Below are positions 11,890 through 21,677 of a DNA stretch of 64,000 nt, piece by piece. Made by a program: the position numbers and the translations under genes. Each line of letters opens with the position of its first letter. The stretch's first letter is position 1. The stretch is from Basidiobolus meristosporus CBS 931.73 (lineage: Eukaryota; Basidiobolomycota; Basidiobolomycetes; Basidiobolales; Basidiobolaceae), in NCBI GenBank assembly GCA_002104905.1, contig MCFE01000109.1, positions 62,001 to 126,000 of the forward strand, given 5' to 3'. A model generated the notes under the pieces. The model worked only from the letters and a program-made list of their open reading frames with translations. It was not told the origin of the DNA and searched no databases.

Positions 11890-14800
11890 CTAAAGTTGAG
11901 AGGGTTCTCCTGAATCTCTTTTCTTGTGATACCAATATCTTGATGGTTCAGTATTATCAGCCAGTCTTGCAAGCTTGAGTCTGTCCCTATGCACTAAGTC
12001 TTCCCGGATATTGCCTTGTTTGTCCACCAGTTGGTAAGTTGCAAATGGACATTCTCTGATGATCTTGAATGGTCCTGTCCATTGTGGCTCAAACTTCTTC
12101 CGAGTGTTGTTTCTTAGCAATACAAAGTTCCCAACTGTCAATGCTTCTGGTGCTATAGTCTTATCAAATCTCTGCTTCATCTTTTCTGCACTTTGAGATA
12201 CTTTGGTCTGTGCCTCTTGACGTCTTTGTTCCAGTTGCTGGTGTCTACTTGGCTGACTGAGTTCATCTTCTAAGGTGTCTGTAAGCTTTGGTTGTGTGAG
12301 ATCTCCTGGAATCCTTGGTTCACATCCATAAACTAAGTAAAATGGTGATTGCTGGGTGGTGTTGTGTACTCTGACTCTGCATGCAAAGAGTGCTTGGTCT
12401 ATATACTCATCCCATCTACTGACAACTCCATTTGCATACTTGGTCAGCATTTTTCCAAATAATCCATTAAACCGCTCAGTGACTCCATTAGTTCTGGGGT
12501 GATATGCCGAGGTTTTCAAGTGTCTGATCTGCTGCATTTCCAGGTAAGCCTCTAATGTCTTTGCCATAAAGTTTGCACCTCTATCGGATAAGATCTCCAC
12601 AGGGCATCCAAACTTCATCAGGATCTCATGGTAAATGAAACTTGCAACTTCTTGTTCACTGGCTATTGGTACAGCTTTAGCAACTGGCCATTTAGTGGCA
12701 TGGTCAATTGCTACTAGGATCCAACGGTTGCATTTCCTGGTAGTTGGCAGTCTTCCAATAAAGTCAATTCCCCATCTCTCAAATGGTCTTACAGGCTCCA
12801 AAGGGAAGAGTTCGGCAATTCTTTGTGGCTGGCCTTGATTGATTTGGCAGTTTGGGCATGTTTTTACTAGCTTCTCAATGTCTTGTTTCATTCTGGGCCA
12901 CCATGCTCTGGCTTTTACAAGGCTATAGGTTCCTTCAATCCCAAGATGTCCATATCCATTGTGTAGCTTATGTATTAAATCCAGGCGAGCAACATAAGGA
13001 CAATAGGCAATAGGGCTTCCATCAACAATTCGGTAGAGTGTTTCATTCTGTACAACAAATTTGCTGGCCTCATCACGGATTATCTTCTTGATATCTTCAT
13101 CCACCTCATTAGGAATGGCTTGGTCCTCCAAGTACTTTGGTAATAGGCTAGGCCAATCTGATTCATGCACCAAGTTGAGTTGTGCAACTTGATCTAATCT
13201 TGATAAGGCATCAGCAACCGTGTTGTTTTTTCCAGGACAGTAGACAATCTCCAGGTCAAATTGCTGAATGTATTCACTCCATCTTGTCATTCTTCTAGAG
13301 AGTACCTTCTGAGTAAATATATACTTGAGGGAGGCATGATCAGTCTTCACAGTGCATTTGACTCCTTCAATATAGCATCTCCATGTCTTCAAACAGTGTA
13401 TTATAGCAAGCATCTCCTTCTCATGAACTGGATAGTTTTGTTCTGCTGAGTTCAGTTTCTTGGATTCAAAGGCAACAGGGTAGTCCTTTCCCTCGTGTTC
13501 TTGGCTCAGCACTCCACCAATTGCATAATCTGAAGCATCTGTGCACAGAGTGAACTCTTTTCTGAAGTCTGGTATTCTTAAGCTTGGCAGCTTAGCAAGT
13601 TCATTCTTTAGTGTCTGGAAGGCAGTCTCACAAGCTATGTCCCACTTGTAGGTATTGTCTTTCTTGAGGATATCAGTTAAAGGGGCTGCAATACTTGCAA
13701 ATGACTTGACAAATCTCCGATAATAGGAAACCATTCCAAGGAAGGATCTGAGTTCTGATATGCTATGGGGCTGCTTCAAATTCTTGATTACTTCCACCTT
13801 CTTGGGGTCTAAGGTTACTCCTGTGCTAGTCACTATGTGTCCCAGATATTCTACGTGTTCCTTGAAGAATTCACACTTGGCTAGCTTGCCGTATAGCTTG
13901 TTCTCTCTTAGTTTCTTCAAGACCTTTTCAATGTGCACCATGTGATCCTTTTCTGTCTTGCTGTATATCAATATGTCATCCAGGTAGATTATCACAAACT
14001 TGTCTAAGTACTCCTGAAAGACAGTCTGCATCAGCGTCATGAATGTTGCAGGGGCATTAGTGAGGCCAAAACTCATGACTAAGTACTCATAATGTCCATA
14101 TCTGGTCCTGAATGCTGTCTTAGGGATATCTTCTGGTTTCACCCTAATCTGGTTGTATCCTGACATGAGGTCGATCTTGCTGAAAATAGTGGCTCCATTA
14201 AGTTGGTCCAAAAGCTCATCAATCCGAGGTATGGGGTACTTATTCTTGACGGTAACTGAGTTCAGGGCTCTGTAGTCAATGCACATCCTAAGTGTTCCAT
14301 CCTTCTTTTTCACAAAAAGCACTGGTGCTCCCCAAGGTGACTTGCTGGGCCTGATGTATCCTTGCTCTAATAGCTGATCAATTTGTTTCTTCATTTCCTC
14401 CAATTCCAATGGACTCATTCTGTAAGGTGTCTTGCTCACTGGAGGGCTATCTCCTGTGTCAATGGCATGATCCACGTCTCTGACTGGTGGTAGGCTTACA
14501 AGCTCATCTGGAAACACGTCTGAATATTTCTTCAAGAGAGTCTGGACCTGCTGGGGTGCTGGGATAGAGGAATCCTCCTGTAATACCGCCATGAGGAACA
14601 TCTGGGTACCTTTTCTAAGTGCTCTACAGAACTGGGTCTTGCTAAGTTCACTTGTCTCACACACACTGGAATTGACCAAGTTGAAATCCAGCCTGGCAGG
14701 TAATAGCTCATAGGTCTTGTTGTCTTTTTGGATCTGAGTAGCATGGGTTCTCCAGTTGATTGATGGATTACGACAAAATAGCCAGGTTTTCCCAAGTACA

Positions 14801-16023
14801 AGGTCAAACTTGCAGTTCCCAAATATATAAGCCTGTAGGTCTTCTTCATAGTCATTGATCTTCATTCTTACTGGCTGGGTAATACGGTTGATTATGTGGG
14901 AGTTCCCATCAGCTGTGGAGACTGAAGTTGATTTGGTAGGTTCCGAGTTGATTCCAGCTTTCAAAGCAAATTGCTCTGACATGTACTCATGCGATGCTCC
15001 TGAGTCAATCATGATCTTGGCAGGTACTCCATTGATTGCTCCATTCAGGTACAATAACTTCCCTGAGTTTGAAGTCATTTGGGACAAGTACTCTTCTGTC
15101 ATATGGAAGGTGAGCTCCGAGTCTTCTTCAAGCTCATCTTCCACATTACTGTGTTCATGGGACTCAATATGGTTGAAGGTTCTTGTTGGCTGGTGTCCAT
15201 TTCTTCTCTGAGGGCAGTACTTTGCAATATGTCCCTGCTGGTGGCAATTGAAGCAAAGTCCTCTCTTCTTGCATTCTTCTGAGGAGGGATTCTTCTGCAT
15301 AGCGTCTATTTCCATTGGTACTGCTTCTGATTGTCTTCTTTCATAATGATTATAGCCTTTCTGACTAGTCACTGTAGGCTTCCCAACTCCAAACATAGCT
15401 GAGTCATAGTCAATGGCAATCTTGATGGCTTCTTCAATAGTCTGAGGTCTTCGGTAATTGACTTCCTTGCGAGTTCTTTCTTTCAACCCATCAATAAAGT
15501 ATTCAACTTGATCCAAGGGGTCCATTCTTTCAATTTGTCCAAGTAGACATCTGTACTCATAGATGTATTCTTGCACCATTCCTTTCTGTCTGAGTGTCTT
15601 TAACTTCCTTCTTAGTAGTGTCTGCTGGTGTGGAGGTTCAAAAGCATCCTGAATTTCCGACACAAACTCATCCCAGGTAGAGATTGTAGAGCATCCCATC
15701 ATAGTAGCTGACCTGATCTTGTTGTGGTACCACTGTAAAGCTGCATCTGCCAGGTAAGAAGCTGCATAATGCAACTTGCTCTCTGGAGCAATTCCTTTCG
15801 CTTTAAAAGCTTCTTCAATCTGAAAGAGCCAAGTTCCCAGGTTTTCATTGACTCTGCCATGGTACCGGTTGACCTTCACACTAAAGTTGCTCTTGACAGG
15901 GCTTTGCTGGCTCTGAGCCATGGTAGTCATTCCTTGTTGCTGTTGGCTGAGGATCTGGAGTAGCTGTTGCTGTTGGGCCAGGATTTGCTGCATGGCATTC
16001 TTCCATTCTTGATTGTCCGACAT
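11890..16023 (-). CDS. Gag-Pol polyprotein of Ty3/gypsy element D
   Basis: Single uninterrupted 1377-residue frame, with no frameshift between gag and pol. Order: Gln-rich N-terminus (about 11-40), Gag capsid-like region (about 60-190), CCHC zinc knuckle [14 protein letters not shown] (257-270), aspartic protease with IMIDSGA (D340), RT (about 540-720; D618 in FSKIDLM and YLDD at 680-683), RNase H (D829, E870, D895 in [10 protein letters not shown]), integrase zinc region (H1018/H1021, H1026, C1056, C1059) and D,D35E core (D1087, D1147, E1183). A C-terminal segment with WTGPFKI (1315-1321) is the GPY/F module. I see no chromodomain and no envelope gene. ATG 16023 was chosen because it opens the frame just downstream of the primer site and is conserved in the relatives. 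The protein would make virus-like particles, copy the RNA and integrate the cDNA. Confidence 0.96.
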   Translation of the reverse strand: MSDNQEWKNAMQQILAQQQQLLQILSQQQQGMTTMAQSQQSPVKSNFSVKVNRYHGRVNENLGTWLFQIEEAFKAKGIAPESKLHYAASYLADAALQWYHNKIRSATMMGCSTISTWDEFVSEIQDAFEPPHQQTLLRRKLKTLRQKGMVQEYIYEYRCLLGQIERMDPLDQVEYFIDGLKERTRKEVNYRRPQTIEEAIKIAIDYDSAMFGVGKPTVTSQKGYNHYERRQSEAVPMEIDAMQKNPSSEECKKRGLCFNCHQQGHIAKYCPQRRNGHQPTRTFNHIESHEHSNVEDELEEDSELTFHMTEEYLSQMTSNSGKLLYLNGAINGVPAKIMIDSGASHEYMSEQFALKAGINSEPTKSTSVSTADGNSHIINRITQPVRMKINDYEEDLQAYIFGNCKFDLVLGKTWLFCRNPSINWRTHATQIQKDNKTYELLPARLDFNLVNSSVCETSELSKTQFCRALRKGTQMFLMAVLQEDSSIPAPQQVQTLLKKYSDVFPDELVSLPPVRDVDHAIDTGDSPPVSKTPYRMSPLELEEMKKQIDQLLEQGYIRPSKSPWGAPVLFVKKKDGTLRMCIDYRALNSVTVKNKYPIPRIDELLDQLNGATIFSKIDLMSGYNQIRVKPEDIPKTAFRTRYGHYEYLVMSFGLTNAPATFMTLMQTVFQEYLDKFVIIYLDDILIYSKTEKDHMVHIEKVLKKLRENKLYGKLAKCEFFKEHVEYLGHIVTSTGVTLDPKKVEVIKNLKQPHSISELRSFLGMVSYYRRFVKSFASIAAPLTDILKKDNTYKWDIACETAFQTLKNELAKLPSLRIPDFRKEFTLCTDASDYAIGGVLSQEHEGKDYPVAFESKKLNSAEQNYPVHEKEMLAIIHCLKTWRCYIEGVKCTVKTDHASLKYIFTQKVLSRRMTRWSEYIQQFDLEIVYCPGKNNTVADALSRLDQVAQLNLVHESDWPSLLPKYLEDQAIPNEVDEDIKKIIRDEASKFVVQNETLYRIVDGSPIAYCPYVARLDLIHKLHNGYGHLGIEGTYSLVKARAWWPRMKQDIEKLVKTCPNCQINQGQPQRIAELFPLEPVRPFERWGIDFIGRLPTTRKCNRWILVAIDHATKWPVAKAVPIASEQEVASFIYHEILMKFGCPVEILSDRGANFMAKTLEAYLEMQQIRHLKTSAYHPRTNGVTERFNGLFGKMLTKYANGVVSRWDEYIDQALFACRVRVHNTTQQSPFYLVYGCEPRIPGDLTQPKLTDTLEDELSQPSRHQQLEQRRQEAQTKVSQSAEKMKQRFDKTIAPEALTVGNFVLLRNNTRKKFEPQWTGPFKIIRECPFATYQLVDKQGNIREDLVHRDRLKLARLADNTEPSRYWYHKKRDSGEPSQL

Positions 16024-16063
16024 CTTGAGGGTGGTTTCTTCTTTCTTCAGGAGGGAGGTTTCT

Positions 16064-16080
16064 GGTTATCGCTGCTACCA
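16064..16080 (-). other. Primer binding site of element D (initiator Met tRNA type)
   Basis: One base after the 5' LTR the minus strand reads TGGTAGCAGCGATAACC. The first nine to ten bases fit the complement of the 3' end of many eukaryotic initiator methionine tRNAs (ending TGCTACCA). The same site is recognisable in copies B, F, G, H and I. The exact tRNA cannot be confirmed without the host's tRNA genes. Confidence 0.8.
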
Positions 16081-16081
16081 A

Positions 16082-16449
16082 TGTTACAAGTCTTGGTATA
16101 AGAGTTGTAGAGGAATAGGGAGTTTAGCTAGTATTGTATTCACTAAAACTTGAACTGATTTTTATTGAGGTTCCAGCAGCTCCTTATATACATTTTGCCA
16201 GATCAATTGCTGACTAATTGTATTTCCTAATGTAGGTTGTGGCTGATGACTCATTTGATTGCATCATCATCACCCAATAAGATCCTACTTAATATATCTA
16301 TTTCTGTCTGATAAGGATCTGCTGATTCATTTGCTGACTAATGCTACTGATTTCATAGATAATACTGATGTACTGATAACCTAAACATATACTAACTGAT
16401 TTGACTTAAAACTGATCTAACTTCAACATTCAAGCGGCAGATCATAACA
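16082..16449 (-). repeat. Element D 5' LTR
   Basis: 368 bp, partner of 11512-11879. It contains the only LTR promoter in the window next to an intact gag-pol gene. It keeps the CpG in the GCCGCTTGAATG segment that most older copies have lost. Confidence 0.96.
16157..16190 (-). promoter_or_regulatory. Predicted TATA box and AATAAA of element D 5' LTR
   Basis: On the minus strand TATATAAGGA (16190-16181) is followed about 18 bp later by AATAAA (16166-16161). Transcription would be expected to start roughly 30-37 bp after the TATA, near 16153-16160. This is exactly where both LTRs of element G are joined after losing 237 bp. Promoter activity is inferred. Confidence 0.6.
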
Positions 16450-17151
16450 AGAGGAGCAAGCTTTATGGCTAGGACATTGGAATCTTACCTGGAAATGTGC
16501 CAGATTAAACACTTGAAAACCTCAGCACATCACCCTAGAACCTATGGTGTCACTGAGCATTTAATTGATTATTTGGAGAAATGCTGACCAAGTCTCAAAA
16601 TGGAGCTTTAAGTAGATGGGACAAATATATAGACCAAGCACTTTCTGCCTGCAGAGTCAGAGTGCACAATACCACCCAATAATTGCCATTTTACTTAGTG
16701 TATGGATGTGAACCAAGAATCACAGGAGATCTCATACAATCAAAGTTTACAGATGCCTTAGATGATGATCGCAGTCAGAAAAGTAGACACCAGCAACTGG
16801 AACAGTGATGTTAAGAGGCACAGGCCAAAGTATGTCAAAGTGCAGAAACAATGAAGCTGAGATTTGATAGGATCATATCACCAGAATCATTGACAGTTGG
16901 GAAGCTTGTATTGCTGAGAAACAACATTTGGAAGAAGTTTGGGACACAATGAGCAGGACTACTCAAGATCCCCATAGAATGTCCATTTGCAACTCACCAA
17001 CTAGTGGACAAACAAGAGAATATCTGGGAGGACTTAGTTGATAAAGATAGAATCAAGCTTGCAAGACCTGCTGACTATACTGAACCATTGAGATAATGGT
17101 ATCACAAGAAAAGTGATTCAAAAGAAACCTGTCAACTTTAGAAGGGAGGAA
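16450..17151 (+). pseudogene. Ty3/gypsy copy C, pol part 2 (integrase core to C-terminus)
   Basis: Continuation of 9960-11511 after element D: RGA(S)FMARTLESYLEM-like sequence, then TNGVTEHF-like, the [10 protein letters not shown]-like segment and the C-terminal GPY/F region, ending at a degenerate PPT. Many stops. It confirms where D inserted. Confidence 0.88.
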
Positions 17152-17196
17152 TGTTATGATCTACTGCTTGAGTATTTAAATGAGATCCTTACTACA
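17152..17196 (+). repeat. Ty3/gypsy LTR stub (copy C)
   Basis: About 45 bp of the LTR start (TGTTATGATCTACTGCTTGA), then an abrupt switch to a gag fragment. The break is probably a deletion or recombination between two copies. Confidence 0.75.
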
Positions 17197-17432
17197 AAAA
17201 AAGACAAGCAGAAGCTGTGCCAATGGAAATAGATGCCATGCAGTAGAATCCTGGCTCAGAATAATGCAAGAAGAAAGGAGTTTGTTTTAGCCACCACAAG
17301 CATGGACATAACTCAAAGTAATGCCCTCAGAGATGAAATGGACAGCAGTTGACAGGAACCTTCAATCATATTAAAGTCCAAGCACATAGTGAAGTGCAGG
17401 ACTAACTTGAAGAAGACCTGGAACTCAAATTT
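17197..17432 (+). pseudogene. Ty3/gypsy gag fragment (zinc-knuckle region)
   Basis: Matches the family from just before the zinc knuckle (RRQ(S/A)[11 protein letters not shown]) to the acidic segment after it (EDELEEDLEL). CFNC is degraded (CFSHHKHGHN) and stops are present. The fragment is bounded by the LTR stub on the left and the AT-rich GTPase pseudogene on the right. Confidence 0.75.
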
Positions 17433-17439
17433 TTAAAAA

Positions 17440-18690
17440 AATATAAAATAAAATGATATTATAATATTTAATATGTTGAACAATGTTTTATAGTATTATC
17501 AATAACCACAGCTTCTATCTCCAGATTTGTTTTTGTAATGTTGAATTTACATCATGTTTGGATACTATATGACAGGTGAAAAAGTCTTGCAAGCACATGT
17601 TGTTTGCCTTTGGTTAAAATTGATATATATGTTTAAACCAGCATACTATTTTGAGTAAATAAAAATTGGTTTAAACTGTAAAAATCTTTGGTGCACCATA
17701 TATTATATACTTGGTCTATAGCATTATCATCATCTATGGGCAGAAATCTGACTGGTATTATTGGAATACATTCATCATAATGTAAGCAAAGCTCATTTAA
17801 ACTCTTGGGATTATTTACCTATCTTTTGGTACCTTCTATTTTTATTACTACCCCATTTTTGTTAAATGCATTGCCAAGCAGTTGTTCTACAGATTTGAGA
17901 ATACATTTATCTAAGTCAGTCATTTATCCATTTGTAGTACAATACATATATAAAAAGATGTTGCTACACATCTTCTAAAATTTACAGCATCACATATAAT
18001 TTTAATATCAATCAATTCATATAAACCTACAGTGTCATATATTGTCAATGGCCTATTAGCATCATCAGTATCAAGTGTAATACATTGTAAAATAACTGGA
18101 TTTACTGTATCACCAATTGGGAATGGATTTTGTAAACCATCAATATGTAATTTGTGGGTTATTATTGACTATACTTGGTGAGTGGGACAGCTTGTAGGTC
18201 AAGTAAGTACCACTTGGTTTAGAATAGCTTCCAATAGAAGGTAACAAGGTAATAAAGACTTGAGTTTATTCTGTCCAAATCTTGTTGTTCTCTCACTTGG
18301 TTCAATTGGATATATACATTACTTGGAGGGGCTTAGATAATAGACAATGTGTTATACAAGAGGGGTGTGAATACCTTCCTGTTATGGTAAGTGCTTTAAC
18401 TAGATAAGAGCAGGAATAGGAGGCAGGACACGTGGGGAATTATAGGGAAGATACTGGGGGACTTTAGGTAGGACTCTGGGGAGAACTCTTGGGCATTAAG
18501 TGGGTACAACATTTAGTACTGACATAGTTGTCCTTGATATAACATATATGCTACAGTATATTTGCCTGCACCAGTTTTTCCCAGTGATATAATTTTTTGT
18601 CTTTGTTTTTTCATCATGTATACTCATTTACAATATATATATTACAAAAGGTGCATCATTGAAATCTGGTTTGTCTTATATATTTATAAT
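17440..18690 (-). pseudogene. Decayed AIG1-like P-loop GTPase gene
   Basis: On the minus strand, relics of a G domain appear in order. The P-loop is in KIISLGKTGAGKYTVAYML (about 18625-18560), where the GKTGAGK(S/Y)T form is typical of AIG1/GIMAP-type GTPases. After an LTR-like insertion come NPFPIGDTVNPVILQCITLD and the G3 motif LTIYDTVGLYE (about 18060-18020). Next are RRCVATSFYICIVLQ (about 17985-17945) and, in another frame, DLDKCILKSVEQLLG, NAFNKNGVVIKIEGTK and FLPIDDDNAIDQVYNIW (about 17920-17715). Frameshifts and stops exclude function. The segment is visibly richer in A+T than its neighbours. It is the only sequence here resembling a host-type gene. AIG1 assignment is by motif; another TRAFAC GTPase is possible. 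Confidence 0.6.
18176..18511 (-). repeat. LTR-like insertion inside the GTPase pseudogene
   Basis: About 335 bp separating the P-loop and G3 parts of the GTPase relic. On the minus strand it starts TGTTGTACCCACTTAATGCC, carries a TATATATCC box and a GAATAAACT poly(A)-type signal, and ends near CTGTCCCACTCACCA. It resembles a solo LTR of a family not otherwise present here. I could not find a clean target duplication, so the borders are approximate. Confidence 0.5.
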
Positions 18691-18759
18691 ACATAAGGAT
18701 TACATAAAATGACATGAATGCTATATTTCTGGGTAAAAGACAATTGAGTCCAAGTACAC

Positions 18760-18985
18760 CACATTAGGGCAATAGGCAATAGGGCTTCCATCAACAATAA
18801 GGTAGAGTGTTTCATTCTGATATCTACATCCATCCCAATTGGAATGTCTTGGGACTCCTAGTATTTTGTAATTAGCCAGACCAATTCAACTCATGCATTG
18901 GGCTGCAATGAGCAACTTCATCTAGTCTTGATATGGGGTTAGTAACCATATTGTTTCACCCAGGGCAGTCTTGAAATATTAGACT
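18760..18985 (-). pseudogene. Ty3/gypsy pol scrap (connection region)
   Basis: Minus-strand match to the end of RNase H and the connection before the integrase zinc region of the main family (segment corresponding to residues about 930-1010 of the intact polyprotein). It is degraded and too short for any product. Confidence 0.7.
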
Positions 18986-19029
18986 ATTTGGTATCATTAA
19001 GCAGCTTACAGTTTACTTAACAAGTCTAG

Positions 19030-19754
19030 ACTAGTCTTGGTCACTTTAGGACTAATTTACAGCCCTAACTTTGCCAGCTTCTTCAGATCTATGATCCTAT
19101 GCCCTATGAGAAATAATTTGGTCCCACAGGTGGATCTGATCCAGATTGGCCATAAGGGTCCCATTGAGAGACCATCATAATACCAGCAGCTTGGAATTAG
19201 TGACCCTTTTAATAATCTTATGATGGGATCATAATGGTGTTTTGCTATATTTACTACCAAATAAAGGAATAAAGCTTGACAAGATTTGATTGGTGCTGTG
19301 ACAGTAATTGCATGGTATTGTTGCAGTCTTTTTGTGCTCTACAACTATTTTAAGTGGATCCAACCAGCCAGATATTCAATTGTCTTATATGGCAAGAAAC
19401 TTGATGGTATTTTTATGGCCTCTCAGCAAGACCCTGATGGCATTATATCAGCAGTATGACAGCCTACACCTGGCTTTGTATTATGCTACCATACCAAGTT
19501 ACCAAATGGTGTTTCCTTTTTCTCCCTTCCCTTGTGCAATTCATATATTCCACTGAAGAATCACCCCTCTGTATTGGCTTACCCACTACTACCTTGGGTA
19601 TTCCACATATAGCTTGAATCAAAAAAAACTATGGCCTCCTGCTTACTAACCTCTACAAATATGCACACCTGCCGCAATTGACATACTTCTATCACCTCAA
19701 CATTAGAGCTTTTTAATGTGATACTTGCAAAGTTGCAATATACCTTGGTTGTTG
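19030..19754. repeat. Unclassified dispersed repeat R2, copy 1
   Basis: Shares long stretches with the inverse complement of about 33380-34060, for example the segment around AATACCAGCAGCTTG and the segment CACCCCTC...TTGCTTACCCACTACTAC. The plus strand has a short frame (KLDGIFMASQQDPDGIISAV) with a weak counterpart in the other copy. No family recognised; it may be part of a larger decayed element. Confidence 0.55.
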
Positions 19755-20733
19755 CAGGAATGATTTTGCATGGAATATGCACAGTATGGGCCAGACATGT
19801 CTGTTTGTGCCTCAACTTTGGGAACCAAAGAGATTTTGAGTGAGTGGTTGCCTCAAATGACTAATGTGTTAAGTGATATATTAGTACAGCTCAATGGCTT
19901 CCAAGAGCAATATACACAGGAATCATTCAGCTAACAGTTCCAGAGTATCAGACCAAGGATAGGTGAATACCTTGAGGAATCAGAAGGTGAGCTTCAAGAG
20001 GAAGAAAACAGAATGTGAGCAACAGTGTCTAGATTCCGCAAGCACTCCTTGCTGGATTCCTTACCATTGCTTGCAACTACAGCATGCCAGTGCACATCAG
20101 TCCTAACTATGCCAACACCCTTCACAAGGGTGCCCTGCATCAAGTTAACAAGTGCCAGGTCAACACACATGCTTCAGAGCAAAACTACCGGAGCTCACCA
20201 TACTGCTCATTTAGACATGAGTCCATTGGAGCAGGCCAAGCTGTGTCAACAAGCAGCATCACATCAAACTCAGCCAAGGGCCATGCCTATGCTTCAAGTG
20301 CGCCAGTACATGCCATGACACCTGACCATCAGCAAGTTTCTTCTGGTGAGCTAACCCACATGAAGTGACTCCACCACTAGAGCCTTTGACAAGTAAAAGA
20401 ATGCATCAGCATGTAGCACTCCAGGCCAGCTCAGTAGCATCAGCTGGAGCAAGTAAGTGCGGCCAAGCTGCAGCATTTCACTCATCAACCAGGAGGCAAA
20501 ATACTGACTACAAATACACAAGTAGCCAAGAGGATAGTCAACAAGGAAGTAGCTTAGGTGTGCAAAGTGAATCACTACCAAATGCTTCATTAGTAATCCC
20601 TGCAAGAAAAAAACCTAGGAGAAGATGAAGCAATAATGATGCAGCCCTTGAGCTGCAAGAGATATTATGGTTTGCAACCTGTTAGTAATGGCCTTCTATG
20701 AAAAATATTTTCCCAACATTATTCTCTTATTGG
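19755..20733 (+). pseudogene. Harbinger accessory gene, decayed copy 3
   Basis: Matches the accessory gene at 43783-44952 from about its residue 90 to near its C-terminus. Visible parts: QYGPDVSVCASTLGTKE-like segment near 19785-19840, FLPQMTNVLSDILVQLNGFQEQ-like segment, and the Arg/Ser/Gln-rich tail (RRQNTDYKYTSSQEDSQ near 20490). The N-terminal part is missing and frames are broken. Nearly all CpG sites of the intact copy are TpG or CpA here. It is followed directly by a gypsy LTR at 20734. Confidence 0.85.
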
Positions 20734-21175
20734 TGTTACAAGTGTTGAAACAAGAGTTGTAGAGGAGTAAGGTGTTTAGTTAGTGGTATATTTGCTAGAA
20801 CTTGAAGTGACCTTTATTGAGATCCCAGCTGCTCCTTGTATACACTTTGGCAGATCAATCACTGACTAATTATAAACCCAAACTGACCTTTACTGAGATT
20901 GCAGCTGCTGATATACTTTTTGCTAGATCAATTGTTGACAAACTGTATTTCCTAATGTCAATTGTGGCTGATGACTGATTGAAATACATCACCTACACCC
21001 AAGTTAGGTCTACCAAGTATATCTAACACTGTTTGATCTAAATCTACTGATTTACCTGCTGACTAATATCACTTATTTGATAGAAAATACAGATTTACTG
21101 ACAGGATTGACATAAAACTGATCAGTTTGATTAGTAGTTGATCTAACTTGAATATTTGCTCAGTAGATCATAATA
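20734..21175 (-). repeat. Ty3/gypsy LTR with internal duplication (remnant E1)
   Basis: About 440-bp variant of the LTR. The extra length comes from a partial tandem duplication: the segment around GACCTTTATTGAGAT..CAGCTGCT occurs at about 20809 and again at about 20886. It is the 3' LTR of a minus-strand copy and has the same 3' flank as the LTR ending at 9439. Confidence 0.82.
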
Positions 21176-21504
21176 TTCTTCCCTGTCAATACTGACAGGG
21201 TTCTCCTGAGTCTCATTTCTGGTGATTCAATATTTTGAGTACTCAGCATTGTCAGTAAGTCTTGCAAACTTAAGTCTCAGTGTATAAGCTAAGTCTTTGC
21301 AGATATTCCCTTGTTTTTTAACTAGGTGGTAAGTTAGAATTGGACATTCTCAGATGAGCTTGAGTGGTCCCTATCATTATGGCTTCATAATTTTTCCAGT
21401 GTTGTTCTTCACTATTATAAAGTTGCAAACAGTGAATGCCCCTGCCAATATGGGCTCATCAAATCTCTGCATCATATTTCTGCACTTTAAATATCATTGT
21501 CTAT
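21175..21504 (-). pseudogene. Ty3/gypsy pol C-terminal scrap (E1)
   Basis: Last ~100 codons of pol (GPY/F module and tail) of a minus-strand copy, degraded. It breaks off near 21490 where a second LTR fragment begins. Confidence 0.78.
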
Positions 21505-21677
21505 GTAGATCCAACTTAATATATATACTACTGTCAGATAAGGATATGTGTATTCATCTGCTGACTAATGCTACTAATTTGATAAATACCACTGATGTAC
21601 TGATAGGCTAAACATGTAATTAATTGATTTGACTAAAAACTGATCTAACTTAAACATTTAAGCAGTAGACCATAACA
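21505..21677 (-). repeat. Ty3/gypsy LTR fragment (E2 3' LTR)
   Basis: About 170 bp of the U3 part of the family LTR ending AAGCAGTAGACCATAACA, followed by a degraded purine tract and the pol end of copy E2. Confidence 0.8.

Larger units (their letters stand above)
11512..16449 (-). mobile_element. Intact, young Ty3/gypsy LTR retrotransposon (element D)
   Basis: Complete 4,938-bp element in minus orientation: 5' LTR 16082-16449, primer site at 16080, one gag-pol frame 16023-11890, polypurine tract 11888-11880, 3' LTR 11512-11879. The LTRs are equal in length (368 bp) and differ at one position by eye (TTAAACATT versus TTCAACATT near the inner end). Insertion into the integrase gene of copy C made a 4-bp AGAG duplication (11508-11511 and 16450-16453); joining the flanks there restores the coding line. 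With all catalytic residues present it is the best candidate for a currently or recently mobile element in the window. Confidence 0.96.

Noticed and set aside
11890-12100. Chromodomain at the C-terminus of the gypsy integrase
   Set aside because: After the GPY/F module only a short tail remains (about 45 residues); there is no aromatic-cage pattern. The element is not placed among chromoviruses on this evidence.
12635-12838. Antisense frames recurring in the integrase region (also near 30826, 35941 and 41656)
   Set aside because: These are shadows of the integrase coding strand; they recur because the gypsy copies are similar.
15881-16081. 66-codon frame overlapping the gag start of element D, seen also in F and H
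   Set aside because: It begins with TTG inside the primer site, not ATG, and its presence in F and H follows from nucleotide similarity. No sign of separate coding constraint.
19755-20733. RIP (repeat-induced point mutation) as the cause of decay
   Set aside because: The changes I could compare are at CpG in both directions (TpG and CpA), and repeats differ widely in age; classic RIP would hit CpA broadly. Not counted formally.
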